Part shown: positions 36,709 through 45,790 of the stretch, piece after piece | How the letters are laid out: each line of letters begins with the position of its first letter | How positions within the stretch are numbered: the stretch's first letter is position 1 | Made by a program: the position numbers and the translations under genes | Source: Acidiphilium multivorum AIU301 | GTDB lineage: Bacteria > Pseudomonadota > Alphaproteobacteria > Acetobacterales > Acetobacteraceae | Assembly (NCBI RefSeq): GCF_000202835.1 | Contig: NC_015186.1 | Location: forward strand, 806,001 to 870,000 | Direction: 5' to 3' | DNA: 64,000 nt | Notes under the pieces: generated by a model | Database searches by the model: none | What the model was told of the DNA's origin: nothing | What the model saw: the letters and a program-made list of their open reading frames with translations, nothing else

Positions 36709-37577
36709 GTACCGTTGCACAACCTCCACGCGGCGTGATCGTCGAGCTGCGGCGCGTTCGTGGCTCGGCGCCCCGCGAGCAGGGCACGCGCATGATGGTG
36801 ACGGCGCACGCGACCGACGGCACGATCGGTGGCGGCGCCCTGGAACACGCGGCGATCGCGCGCGCCGGCGCGCTGCTCGGCGAATGGATCGCCCATCCCG
36901 ATCTTGCCCGCGAAATGCACGAGCTTCACGCGCTCGGCCCGCAGCTTGGCCAGTGCTGCGGAGGCTCCGTCACCCTCGCCTATGCGCCGTCGGACTCGGG
37001 AAAGCTCGAAGCCCCGCCGCCCATGTTTCATCTGCAACTGCACGGGGCCGGTCATGTCGGCCGTGCCGTGGTCGCGGTTCTCGCGACTCTCGGCTGCACG
37101 ATCGACTGGATCGACTCCCGCCTCGACGCATTTCCCGCCAGCCTCCCCGGTGGCAAGGCACAACTCGCCTGCCGCAGGCTGGCCGATCCGGTCGCCGCCA
37201 TCGCGGATGCGCCGCCGGGTGCCGCGTTCCTGATCATGACCCATGCCCACCCGCTAGACGCGGCACTGTGCGCCGCGGTCATGCGGCGCGGCGATTTCGG
37301 CTATCTCGGCCTGATCGGTTCGGAAACCAAGCGCGCGCGCTTCACCCGCCAGTGGCGCCGGCAGGACATCCCGCCCGCGGCGATCGCGCGCCTGTGCTGC
37401 CCGATCGGGATTCCCGCGATCCAGGGCAAGCAGCCGGAACTCATCGCTCTCGCCGTCGCCGCGGAACTGGCATCGCGGTTTCCGGCGCGGCACATGCGCC
37501 AGCTTCCGCGCATCCCGATCGATCTCGACGCCGAGTGCAGCGCCTGTCGTGCCTCGGCGCGCTGCGCCGGATCATAA
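36705..37577 (+). CDS. xdhC: Xanthine dehydrogenase accessory protein XdhC
   Basis: This 290-residue protein is needed to insert the sulfurated molybdenum cofactor into XdhB. The N-terminal XdhC/CoxI domain shows RGSAPREQGTRMMV and GTIGGGALEH; the Rossmann-like C-terminal part shows LHGAGHVGRAVVAVL and GYLGLIGSETKRARF. The GTG at 36705 overlaps the xdhB stop as GTGA. A C-terminal CSACRASARC cysteine pair group may bind metal. Confidence 0.93.
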   Translation: MSTVAQPPRGVIVELRRVRGSAPREQGTRMMVTAHATDGTIGGGALEHAAIARAGALLGEWIAHPDLAREMHELHALGPQLGQCCGGSVTLAYAPSDSGKLEAPPPMFHLQLHGAGHVGRAVVAVLATLGCTIDWIDSRLDAFPASLPGGKAQLACRRLADPVAAIADAPPGAAFLIMTHAHPLDAALCAAVMRRGDFGYLGLIGSETKRARFTRQWRRQDIPPAAIARLCCPIGIPAIQGKQPELIALAVAAELASRFPARHMRQLPRIPIDLDAECSACRASARCAGS

Positions 37578-37665
37578 GCGGGGAATTATATCGACAATTT
37601 CGGATCGCGGGCGCGGCAGCGGGCTGCCACCATCGCCCGCACATGAGAGGAAACGGACCGGATCG

Positions 37666-38016
37666 ATGACTGACCTGACCACGCATGTTCTCGACACTGC
37701 CCACGGCATTCCGGCGGCCGGTGTGCGTATCCGCCTGTTCGCTGCCGGAGCGGCCGGAGGGCCCCTGGCCGAAGCCGAGACGGATGCTAACGGCCGCGCG
37801 AAGATTGTGCCCGCGAACGGCGTGGCCTTCGATTCCGGCAGCTATGACCTCGTGTTTTCCGTCGGCGCCTATTTCGGCGCGAAGGGCGCGGCCGAGCCGG
37901 CACCGCGCTTTCTGGACGATGTCGTGATCCGCTTCGGTCTCCGCGCCGGGGCCGCGCACCTTCATGTCCCGCTGCTGATCTCGCCGTTCGGCTACACGAC
38001 CTATCGGGGACAATGA
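37666..38016 (+). CDS. uraH: 5-hydroxyisourate hydrolase (transthyretin-like)
   Basis: This 116-residue protein hydrolyses 5-hydroxyisourate to OHCU. It starts MTDLTTHVLDTAHGIPAAGV and ends with the diagnostic HLHVPLLISPFGYTTYRGQ (YRGx terminus). Its last 4 bases overlap puuD. Earlier in-frame sequence lies over the end of xdhC and the palindrome, so the ATG at 37666 is preferred. Confidence 0.95.
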   Translation: MTDLTTHVLDTAHGIPAAGVRIRLFAAGAAGGPLAEAETDANGRAKIVPANGVAFDSGSYDLVFSVGAYFGAKGAAEPAPRFLDDVVIRFGLRAGAAHLHVPLLISPFGYTTYRGQ

Positions 38017-39221
38017 CGACAATGACGGCCTATATGGCGCAATGGGCGATGGCCCTGCTGATCTGGCTCCACGTGATCGCGGCGATCGCCTGGATCGGCG
38101 AATCCTTCTACTTCGTCATGCTCGACAATGGGCTGAAGTCACCGGCCGAGGCCGAGGCCCGCGAACGCGGCGTGTTCGGCGAGATGTGGTCGGTCCATGG
38201 CGGCGGGTTCTACCACGCGCAGAAATATCTCGTCTCGCCCGCGCGCATGCCCGAAGACCTGCATTGGTCGAAATGGAAATCCTACACGACCTGGCTGTCC
38301 GGCTTCGCGCTGTTCACGGTGATGTATCTGCTCCAGCCCGGCATCTATCTGCTCGATCCCTCGGTGGCGCGGATCGCGCCGGGCCTCGGCGTGGCGGCGG
38401 CGCTCGGCTTCCTGCTCGTCGGCTGGGTTGTCTATGATGTCCTGTGCCGCGCCTTCGGCGACCGGGATCTGCGGCTCGGCGTCGCCATTGCGGTCTATGT
38501 CGGCGCCGCCGCCTTCATCTCGACGCATCTGTTCGCGCCCCAGGCCGCGTTCCTGATCATCGGCGCCATGCTTGGCACGATCATGACGGCGAATGTCTTC
38601 TTCTGGATCATCCCGGGCCAGAAAAAGATGGTCGCGGCGCTCGCCCGCGGCGAAACGCCCGACCCGCTGCCCGGCAAGCGCGGCAAGCAGCGTTCGGTGC
38701 ACAACACCTATTTCACGCTGCCGGTCGTCTTCGCCATGCTCAGCAGCCATTTCGGCATGCTGTTCAGCCATCCGGCCAGCTGGATCTATCTCTGGCTGGT
38801 CATGGTGGCGGGCGCGCTCATTCGCCAGTTCTTCGTGCTCTGGCACAAGGGGCAGCGCAATTTCGCCCTGCCGGTCGCCGGCGCGGTGCTGATCGTCCTG
38901 GTGATCGTCGCCGTGGCGCCGGGCGCGATGTCGACCGGCGCGTCGGCCGAAGCCGCGGGAGTGCAGGGCAATGTAACCGTCGCCCGGATCGAGCCGATCA
39001 TCCATGAGCGTTGCGCGGCCTGTCATTCCGCCCATCCGACGCTGATGGCCAGCGCCCCGAACGGCATCATGTTCGACACGGCGGCCGAGATTCGCTCCAG
39101 GGCGTCGCTGATCGAACAGCAGGCGGTGAGCGCGAAGTCGATGCCGCCCGGCAACGTCACGCACATCACCAGGCGGGAGCGAGAGGAAATCGCCGCCTGG
39201 GTGAGGGGAGGTGCCAAATGA
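38013..39221 (+). CDS. puuD: Membrane-bound urate oxidase with cytochrome c domain
   Basis: This 402-residue PuuD-type urate hydroxylase has about eight membrane helices with conserved histidines (LLIWLHVIAAIAWIGESFYF, the SVHNTYFTLPVVFAML segment, SSHFGMLFSHPASW). A C-terminal periplasmic cytochrome c domain has the haem motif CAACH at about residue 336. It oxidises urate to 5-hydroxyisourate and should pass electrons to the respiratory chain instead of making peroxide. It overlaps uraH upstream and uraD downstream by 4 bases each. Confidence 0.95.
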   Translation: MTTMTAYMAQWAMALLIWLHVIAAIAWIGESFYFVMLDNGLKSPAEAEARERGVFGEMWSVHGGGFYHAQKYLVSPARMPEDLHWSKWKSYTTWLSGFALFTVMYLLQPGIYLLDPSVARIAPGLGVAAALGFLLVGWVVYDVLCRAFGDRDLRLGVAIAVYVGAAAFISTHLFAPQAAFLIIGAMLGTIMTANVFFWIIPGQKKMVAALARGETPDPLPGKRGKQRSVHNTYFTLPVVFAMLSSHFGMLFSHPASWIYLWLVMVAGALIRQFFVLWHKGQRNFALPVAGAVLIVLVIVAVAPGAMSTGASAEAAGVQGNVTVARIEPIIHERCAACHSAHPTLMASAPNGIMFDTAAEIRSRASLIEQQAVSAKSMPPGNVTHITRREREEIAAWVRGGAK

Positions 39222-39760
39222 GCGCCGACGGCCCCGACATCGCCACCCTGAACGCCATGGCGCGCGAGGATTTCGTCGCAGCACTCGGCGATATCTACGA
39301 GCATGCCGCGTGGGTCGCCGAGGCGGCCGCGCCGCTGCGCCCCTTCGGCGACCGTGATGCCTTGGCCGCCGCGATGGCCCGCATCGTCCGCGATGCCGAT
39401 CCCGCGCTGCAGGCGGCACTCCTGCGAGCCCATCCCGAGCTCGGCCATCGTGGCCCGCTGGCCCCGGAGTCGGCGGACGAGCAGCGGGCGCAGGGCATCG
39501 ACCGGCTCGCCGCCGGCGAGGCGGCGCGCCTCGCCGCGCTGAACGCCGCCTATCGGGAACGCTTCGGCTTTCCCTTCATCATCGCCGTGCGCGGCCAGCG
39601 CGACATGGCGGCGATCATGACGGCGCTGGAACGGCGCCTCGCCGGCACGCCCGATGACGAGCGCCGGATCGCGCTGGCGGAGGTGTGCAGGATCGCCGGC
39701 TTCCGCCTCGCCCGTCGCGTCGCCGCGCCGGCCGACTCCGCGACCGCCTTTTCAGAGTAA
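39218..39760 (+). CDS. uraD: OHCU decarboxylase
   Basis: This 180-residue enzyme decarboxylates 2-oxo-4-hydroxy-4-carboxy-5-ureidoimidazoline to S-allantoin. Family marks are LRAHPELGHRGPLAPESADE (with catalytic His) and RFGFPFIIAVRGQ. The ATG at 39218 overlaps the puuD stop as ATGA; sequence further upstream in frame belongs to puuD. With UraH and PuuD it completes urate to allantoin. Confidence 0.94.
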   Translation: MSADGPDIATLNAMAREDFVAALGDIYEHAAWVAEAAAPLRPFGDRDALAAAMARIVRDADPALQAALLRAHPELGHRGPLAPESADEQRAQGIDRLAAGEAARLAALNAAYRERFGFPFIIAVRGQRDMAAIMTALERRLAGTPDDERRIALAEVCRIAGFRLARRVAAPADSATAFSE

Positions 39761-39799
39761 TAGAAACCGGACCCAAACCGGAACCCACAGGAGGACGTC

Positions 39800-41188
39800 A
39801 TGACAAACCAGGCCCAGAAAGCGGGCGATACGAAATCGGGCTTCTCGGTCGAATCCAAGGGCATCGCCCAGGTCACTCCGGAGGAAGCCTATGGCAAGCC
39901 CTCGCATCTCTTCGGACTCTGGATGGCGGTGAACGTCGAATTCGCCACCATCACCACCGGGGCGATCGCAACCGGCGTATTCGGCCTCTCGGTGCCCGAC
40001 GCGGTCGTGGCGATCGTCGGCGCCAACATTCTGGGTTGCCTGCTGCTCGGCCTCTTCTCGACCTATGGCGTCGATTACGGCCTGCCGATGATGATCCTGT
40101 GCGAACGCTGGTTCGGGCGGTTCGGCAACCGGGTCCTTTCGTTCCTCAACTTTCTCAACGGCTTTTCATGGTTCGCGATCAACACCGTGATCGGCGCCTA
40201 TTTCGTCCATCGCGTGCTCGGCGCCAGCCTGGTCGTCGGCATCGTCGGCCTCACGATCATCCAGGTGCTGATCGCGATCGTCGGGCATGACTTCATCATC
40301 AAGGCGGAAAAGGTCTTCTTCTGGTTCCTTGGCGCCGTCTTCGCGATCCTGACGGCGCTGACCCTCGCCCATATCCCACATCTGCCGGTCGCCGATCCGA
40401 AGAAGCTCGCGGAAGTGGGAGGTCGTTCCGGCGCGATCCTGCTCACCGTCTCGATCATGCTCTCGTGGCTGGGCGGCTGGATCCTGTATTCGGGCGACTA
40501 TTCGCGCTACATGTGCTACCGGCACAACCGCGAGGCGATCAAGCGCGGCGTCTTCTGGAACGCCTTCCTCGGCTGCTTCATCTCGTCGACCTGGCTCGAG
40601 GTGGTCGGAGCGGTCATCGGCGGCACCGTCGCGCTGAACAGCCCGGCCGACCTGTTCTCGTCCTGGCTGCCCGGCTGGTTCCGCGTTCCGCTGATCGTCG
40701 CCATCGTCATCGGCACGATCAGCCCGAACGTGCTGAACATATATTCCGCCAGCCTTTCCGCCCTCGCTTCGGGAATCCGCATGAAGCAATGGCAGGCGGC
40801 CCTGCTGACGGGCGGCGTCGGACTGATCATCTCGCTGCTCGCCTACCAGCATTTCTACAAGAACTACGAACTCCTGCTCTTCTTCCTCGGCTACGTGATC
40901 TTCCCGCGCTTCCCGGTGATGGCGATCGGCCATCTCCGCCCGCGCGTCTCGCGCTTCGCGTCGATCGACGTGACGACGGTCGGCTTCCTCTCCTGGCTCG
41001 CCGGCGTCGTCTGCAGCGTGCCGTTCTGGAACCAGTATCCGGTCTTCGTCGGCGCCTTCGCGGCCGTTCATCCGGAATTCGGCGACATTTCCTTCTTCAT
41101 CGGCGCGTTCGTCGCCGCGATCGTCTATCTCCTCGCCACCATCCCGCGCACGGCGCCGATCCCGGCGGGTGCTGTGCCCAGCGCGTAA
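39800..41188 (+). CDS. NCS1-family nucleobase:cation symporter
   Basis: This 462-residue transporter has about 12 membrane helices and begins with the NCS1 element GLWMAVNVEFATITTGAIAT. WILYSGDYSRYM in the middle is typical of the cytosine/purine permease group. A good ribosome site (GGAGG) precedes the ATG. Placed between uraD and guanine deaminase, it likely imports purine bases, urate or allantoin; the exact substrate is not readable. Confidence 0.9.
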   Translation: MTNQAQKAGDTKSGFSVESKGIAQVTPEEAYGKPSHLFGLWMAVNVEFATITTGAIATGVFGLSVPDAVVAIVGANILGCLLLGLFSTYGVDYGLPMMILCERWFGRFGNRVLSFLNFLNGFSWFAINTVIGAYFVHRVLGASLVVGIVGLTIIQVLIAIVGHDFIIKAEKVFFWFLGAVFAILTALTLAHIPHLPVADPKKLAEVGGRSGAILLTVSIMLSWLGGWILYSGDYSRYMCYRHNREAIKRGVFWNAFLGCFISSTWLEVVGAVIGGTVALNSPADLFSSWLPGWFRVPLIVAIVIGTISPNVLNIYSASLSALASGIRMKQWQAALLTGGVGLIISLLAYQHFYKNYELLLFFLGYVIFPRFPVMAIGHLRPRVSRFASIDVTTVGFLSWLAGVVCSVPFWNQYPVFVGAFAAVHPEFGDISFFIGAFVAAIVYLLATIPRTAPIPAGAVPSA

Positions 41189-41197
41189 GGACGCCGC

Positions 41198-42658
41198 ATG
41201 ATGATCCCGCCCAGCCCCGGCCGTCTCGCCATCCGCGCTCAGCTGCTCGGCTACGACGGCAATCCCTTCGTGTCGGATCCCGCGGACTGCGTGCGGCATG
41301 AGAGCGACGGGCTGATCCTCGTCGCGGACGGGCGGATCTCCCATGTCGGTCCCTACGTCGCCGATCTCGTGCCTCCGGGCGTCGAGCTGCATGAGTATCG
41401 CGATGCGCTGCTGATGCCGGGCTTCATCGACGCCCATGTCCATTACGCGCAGACGCCGATGATCGGCGCCTATGGCAAGCAGCTGCTCGACTGGCTGGAG
41501 ACCTATGTCTTTCCCATCGAGCAGCGTTATGCCGATCCCGATTTTGCCCGCGCCATGGCCCGGCTCTTCTTCGCGCAGGAACTTGCCGCCGGCGTGACCA
41601 CCACGCTGTCCTACTGCACGGTTCATCCCGGCTCGGTCGACGCCTATTTCGAGGAAGCGGCAAGGCTCGGCCTGCGCGCCGGCGCCGGCAAGGTCCTGAT
41701 GGACCGCAACGCGCCCGAGCCGCTGCGCGACACCGCACAGCGCGGGTACGACGACTCCAGGCGCCTGATCGACCGCTGGCATGGCCGCGGCCGGCTGTTC
41801 TACGCCGTCACCCCGCGTTTCGCGCCGACCAGCACGCCGGCCCAGCTTGAGGCGGCCGGCGCGCTGTTCGCCGAGACCGACGGCGTGTGCATGCAGACCC
41901 ATCTCTCCGAAAACCTCGCGGAGCTTGATTGGGTGCGCGCCCTGTTCCCCGACGCCCTGGACTACCTCGATGTCTATGATCGCGCGGGGCTGGTGGGTCC
42001 GCGCAGCCTGTTCGGCCATGCCATCCATCTTTCACCCCGCGAATGGGACCGTCTCGCCGGGGCGGGCGCCGCCGTCGTTCACTGCCCCACCTCGAACCTG
42101 TTCCTCGGCTCCGGCCTGTTCGACCTGCGCCGGGCGCTGATCGCCGGCAATCCGGTCCGCACCGCGCTGGGGTCGGATATCGGCGCCGGAACCAGCTTCT
42201 CGCCGCTCGCGACGCTGAACGAGGCATACAAGGTCGCGGCCCTGCGGGGCGAGGCGCTCTCCGCCCACCGGGCCTTCTACCTCGCGACCCTCGGCTCGGC
42301 GCGAGCCCTGTATATGGACGACCGGATCGGTCGCCTCGCGCCGGGGTACGAAGCCGATTTCGCGGTGCTCGACCTCGCGGCCACGCCCCTCCTGCGCGAG
42401 CGCCTGCGTTTCGCCGACACGCTGGAAGAGGCGCTGTTCGTGCTGATGACGCTGGGCGGTGCGGGATGCGTTCGGGCAACCTACGCGGCGGGCCGCCTCG
42501 TGCACGACCGCACCCGGTCCGATGCGTCAGCTCAGGCGGGCGAGGGCTGTTGCGACACCGTCGCCGTAGGCCGGATCGGCGCGGCGGCAATTGGCGACGT
42601 GCCGCTCCTGGATGTGCCGCGAGGCATCGCCGAGCGTGCGGGCGGTGTTGTCGAATAG
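41198..42658 (+). CDS. guaD: Guanine deaminase
   Basis: This amidohydrolase (486 residues) deaminates guanine to xanthine. The zinc motif is [20 protein letters not shown]; further motifs are [47 protein letters not shown] and [21 protein letters not shown]. coli GuaD has 439 residues; here the C-terminus runs about 45 residues past the family core and covers the catalase 3' end on the other strand for 132 bp. The extra tail has no family similarity. It feeds xanthine to XdhABC. Confidence 0.94.
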   Translation: MMIPPSPGRLAIRAQLLGYDGNPFVSDPADCVRHESDGLILVADGRISHVGPYVADLVPPGVELHEYRDALLMPGFIDAHVHYAQTPMIGAYGKQLLDWLETYVFPIEQRYADPDFARAMARLFFAQELAAGVTTTLSYCTVHPGSVDAYFEEAARLGLRAGAGKVLMDRNAPEPLRDTAQRGYDDSRRLIDRWHGRGRLFYAVTPRFAPTSTPAQLEAAGALFAETDGVCMQTHLSENLAELDWVRALFPDALDYLDVYDRAGLVGPRSLFGHAIHLSPREWDRLAGAGAAVVHCPTSNLFLGSGLFDLRRALIAGNPVRTALGSDIGAGTSFSPLATLNEAYKVAALRGEALSAHRAFYLATLGSARALYMDDRIGRLAPGYEADFAVLDLAATPLLRERLRFADTLEEALFVLMTLGGAGCVRATYAAGRLVHDRTRSDASAQAGEGCCDTVAVGRIGAAAIGDVPLLDVPRGIAERAGGVVE

Positions 42659-43966
42659 AGCCTGCCGTTGCGTCGGCGTCATCAGGCGGAACAGGTTGCC
42701 CGGCTGCTCCCAGTGATCGTCGTCGGCGCGATGATCGTGATGTGCTGCGTCCCCCTCCAACGGGACATGCGGTTCGGCATGAGCCGGCTGATCGTCCCAG
42801 ATGCGGCCGGTATTGGGATGATAGCTGACGATGCCGCCAAGATTGCCGTCGGTACGCATCGCGCCATCGCGGTGATAACTGCGGAACGGGCAGCGCGGCG
42901 CATTGACCGGAATCTGGTTGAAGTTGACCCCGAGCCGGTAGCGCTGCGCATCGCCATACGAGAACAGGCGCGCCTGCAGCATGCGGTCGGGTGAAAACGA
43001 GATGCCGGGCACGATGTTGGCGGGCGAGAAGGCGGCCTGTTCAACCTCGGCGAAGTAATTGTCGGGCGCGCGGTCGAGTTCCAGCACCCCCACCTCGATC
43101 AGCGGATATTCGGCTTTTGGCCAGACCTTGGTCAGATCGAACGGATTGTGGCGATGAACCTTCGCTTGCGCCTCGGTCATGACCTGGATCATCAGCGTCC
43201 AGCGCGGGAGGTTTCCGGCCTCGATCGCGGCAAGCAGGTCGCGGCCGTGGCTTTCCCGGTCGCGCGCGACGACCGCCTCCGCCTCGGCATCGGTGAGATT
43301 GGCGATGCCCTGCTGGCTGCGGAAATGGAATTTCACCCAGACACGCTCATTCGCGGCGTTGATCATCGAGAAGGTATGGCTGCCGAATCCGTGCATGTGG
43401 CGGAAGCTTTTCGGAATGCCGCGCTCCGACATCACGATGGTCACCTGGTGGAGCGCCTCCGGCAGAAGGGTCCAGAAGTCCCAATTGTTGTCGGCGCTGC
43501 GCAGTCCGGTGCGCGGGTCGCGCTTGATCGCGTGGTTGAGATCGGGAAACCGTAACGGATCGCGAAAGAAGAACACCGGCGTGTTGTTGCCGACGATGTC
43601 CCAATTGCCTTCTTCGGTGTAGAACTTCACCGAGAAGCCGCGGATGTCGCGTTCCGCATCCGCCGCGCCGCGCTCACCGGCAACCGACGAGAATCTGACA
43701 AAGATATCGGTCCTCTTGCCGATATCGGAAAAGATCTTCGCCTTGGTATAGCGTGTGATATCCTGCGTGACGGTGAAGCTCCCGTAGGCGCCCCATCCTT
43801 TCGCGTGCATCCGCCGCTCGGGAATCACCTCGCGATCGAAATGGGCAAGTTTCTCGATCAGCCAGATATCCTGCAGCAGCACCGGGCCGCGCGGGCCTGC
43901 CGTCATCACGTTGGTATTCTCCGCGACCGGCGCGCCGGTCGCGTTGGTGAAGGGGGTGTCGGTCAT
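42527..43966 (-). CDS. katA: Small-subunit haem catalase
   Basis: This 479-residue clade-3-type catalase splits hydrogen peroxide. It has the active-site histidine (His54) in [14 protein letters not shown], the [15 protein letters not shown] segment, the proximal haem tyrosine in [16 protein letters not shown], and the NADPH-type C-terminus. A His/Asp-rich stretch ([16 protein letters not shown]) is present near residue 410. A clear GAGGAG ribosome site precedes the ATG. Its 3' end overlaps guaD tail to tail. Confidence 0.96.
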   Translation of the reverse strand: MTDTPFTNATGAPVAENTNVMTAGPRGPVLLQDIWLIEKLAHFDREVIPERRMHAKGWGAYGSFTVTQDITRYTKAKIFSDIGKRTDIFVRFSSVAGERGAADAERDIRGFSVKFYTEEGNWDIVGNNTPVFFFRDPLRFPDLNHAIKRDPRTGLRSADNNWDFWTLLPEALHQVTIVMSERGIPKSFRHMHGFGSHTFSMINAANERVWVKFHFRSQQGIANLTDAEAEAVVARDRESHGRDLLAAIEAGNLPRWTLMIQVMTEAQAKVHRHNPFDLTKVWPKAEYPLIEVGVLELDRAPDNYFAEVEQAAFSPANIVPGISFSPDRMLQARLFSYGDAQRYRLGVNFNQIPVNAPRCPFRSYHRDGAMRTDGNLGGIVSYHPNTGRIWDDQPAHAEPHVPLEGDAAHHDHRADDDHWEQPGNLFRLMTPTQRQALFDNTARTLGDASRHIQERHVANCRRADPAYGDGVATALARLS

Positions 43967-44007
43967 GGCAAACTCCTCGGGAGGCCTTCAGGGGCGGTGT
44001 TCTTGGG

Positions 44008-44649
44008 TCAGGCTTTCCATGCGGAACCGCGGATCACCGAGCAGAAATTGCCGCGGTGGAAATGCGCATCCTTGTCGGCGAGTACATCGGCCTTGACGTT
44101 GCCGAAGGTGGTGTCGGGCTTGTGGCGGATACCGTTGTAGAATGCGTCGATGATGTCTTCCTTGAAATGCTCAGTGCGGGGATAGGCGCGCACCACGGCT
44201 TCGCGCTCGGCATCGGCATAGTCGTCATAGGCGAGACCGAGCACGTCCATCTCCACGCCGGCGGTGACCAGGGCCACCAGCGGATGCATGTGCCGGGGAA
44301 TGCCGGGCGTGGTGTGCAGCGCGATCGCGGTCCAGACCGTATAGACGTCGGCCTCGGCAATGCCGCGGCTCAGCAGAAACGCTTTCGCGACATTGGCGCC
44401 GTCCACCTCGAAGCGCTCGTGATGCGAACTGTGGCTCGGCATCAGCCCCATGTCGTGGAACATCGCGCCGGCATAGAGCAGTTCGGCATCATATTTCAGC
44501 CCCCGCCGGGTCCCGGCAAGCGCGGCCCAGTAATAAACCCGTGTGGAATGATTGAAGAGAAGAGGCGTCTCCGTATCGCGCACCAGCTCCGTTATCGCAT
44601 TGGCCAGGGGCGTATCGGGGATACCGATCCCGTTTACTGTGGTTTTCAT
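44008..44649 (-). CDS. HD-domain hydrolase (cyanamide hydratase-like)
   Basis: This 213-residue HD-superfamily protein has metal-binding residues in FNHSTRVYYW, GAMFHDMGL, and HTTPGIPRHMHPLVALVTAG. Similar proteins include fungal-type cyanamide hydratases and uncharacterised bacterial HD hydrolases. It is divergent from a GlxA-type regulator, which may control it. The substrate is unknown. Confidence 0.8.
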   Translation of the reverse strand: MKTTVNGIGIPDTPLANAITELVRDTETPLLFNHSTRVYYWAALAGTRRGLKYDAELLYAGAMFHDMGLMPSHSSHHERFEVDGANVAKAFLLSRGIAEADVYTVWTAIALHTTPGIPRHMHPLVALVTAGVEMDVLGLAYDDYADAEREAVVRAYPRTEHFKEDIIDAFYNGIRHKPDTTFGNVKADVLADKDAHFHRGNFCSVIRGSAWKA

Positions 44650-44758
44650 CGTGATTTCCTTGACTTGACGGCAAGGAGATCATAACCGAGGCGCTGGATG
44701 TCCTCTATCGGCGTAACACGTCGAATTCAGACAAAATCCGTGCGGAAAGGTCGTGGCG

Positions 44759-45739
44759 ATGAATGATCGTGGGATAAGGACGATCCTGGTGCTGGCGATG
44801 CCGGGCGTGCAGTTGCTCGACGTCTCCGGACCGCTCGACGTCTTCGCGGAGGCAAGCGCCCAGGCCGGGCGGACAGCGTATCGGCTGGAGATCGCCGGGA
44901 TCGCGCCGGGCCCCATCGTCAGTTCGTCGGGCGCGCGCCTGATGTCGGACCGCATCGTCGGCGACGGCATGACAGGCGGCAAGATCGACACGCTGCTGGT
45001 CGCGGGCTGTCCCAAAATGCCCGACACGGCGCCGCCGCAGCCGGTGCTGGACTGGCTGCGGCGGGAAGCGCGGCGGGCGCGGCGCTACGGGTCGGTCTGC
45101 AGCGGCGCCTTTCTGCTTGCCCAGGCCGGCCTGCTCGACGGCAAGCGGGCAACCACGCATTGGGCGGTGGCGGCGCGGCTCGCGGCGGCGTTCCCCGCAG
45201 TCACGCTGGAGACCGATGCGATCCATGTGCGCGACGGCAAGCTGCGCACCGCCGCCGGCGTCACCGCCGGGCTCGATCTCGCCCTCGCTCTGGTCGAGGA
45301 GGATCTCGGCCGCGAGATCGCCAAGCGGGTCGCCGCGCAACTGGTGATGTTCTTCAAGCGGTCGGGCGGGCAGTTGCAGTTCAGCCGCAGCGGGGAGTCG
45401 CTGCCCTCCGGTCGCGCCATGTTGCAGGAGGTGCAGCGATATGTCGCGGCAAATCCCGCCGCCGATCTCGATGTCAGCAGTCTTGCCGCCCGTACCGGCC
45501 TCAGCGCCCGGCACTTCGCCCGGCTGTTCCGCAGTGAAACCGGAATGACCCCGGCCAGCTGGGTGGAATCCGCGCGCGTGACGGCGGCCCGGGAGATGCT
45601 CGAAAGTGGCGCGGCCGCGCCGAAGCAGGTCGCGGCGCGGTGCGGGTTCGCCAATGTCGATACGCTGCGCCGGTCCTTCCAGCGTCATGTGGGTGTAACG
45701 CCGGCGGCCTACCGCCGGCACTTTGGCGGAAGGGCGTAA
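44759..45739 (+). CDS. GlxA-family AraC regulator with DJ-1/PfpI domain
   Basis: This protein of about 326 residues combines an N-terminal DJ-1/PfpI-like domain (LAMPGVQLLDVSGPLDVF; the cysteine elbow in YGSVCSGAFLLAQAG) and a C-terminal pair of AraC helix-turn-helices (TGLSARHFARLFRSETGMTP; CGFANVDTLRRSFQRHVGVT). GlxA-type proteins act as ligand-sensing regulators. ATG 44759 is 8 bases after GGAAAGG; a GTG at 44753 is an alternative. Divergence from the HD hydrolase suggests it controls that gene. Confidence 0.9.
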   Translation: MNDRGIRTILVLAMPGVQLLDVSGPLDVFAEASAQAGRTAYRLEIAGIAPGPIVSSSGARLMSDRIVGDGMTGGKIDTLLVAGCPKMPDTAPPQPVLDWLRREARRARRYGSVCSGAFLLAQAGLLDGKRATTHWAVAARLAAAFPAVTLETDAIHVRDGKLRTAAGVTAGLDLALALVEEDLGREIAKRVAAQLVMFFKRSGGQLQFSRSGESLPSGRAMLQEVQRYVAANPAADLDVSSLAARTGLSARHFARLFRSETGMTPASWVESARVTAAREMLESGAAAPKQVAARCGFANVDTLRRSFQRHVGVTPAAYRRHFGGRA

Positions 45740-45790
45740 CGCGCGGCGCCGGCATTTGGCAAACGCAACCGGCTGTGAGACATTTTTGCG

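Noticed and set aside
40166-42028. A 620-residue reverse open frame opposite the NCS1 transporter and guanine deaminase
   Set aside because: It is a codon-bias shadow of two recognised genes and has no ribosome site or family signal.
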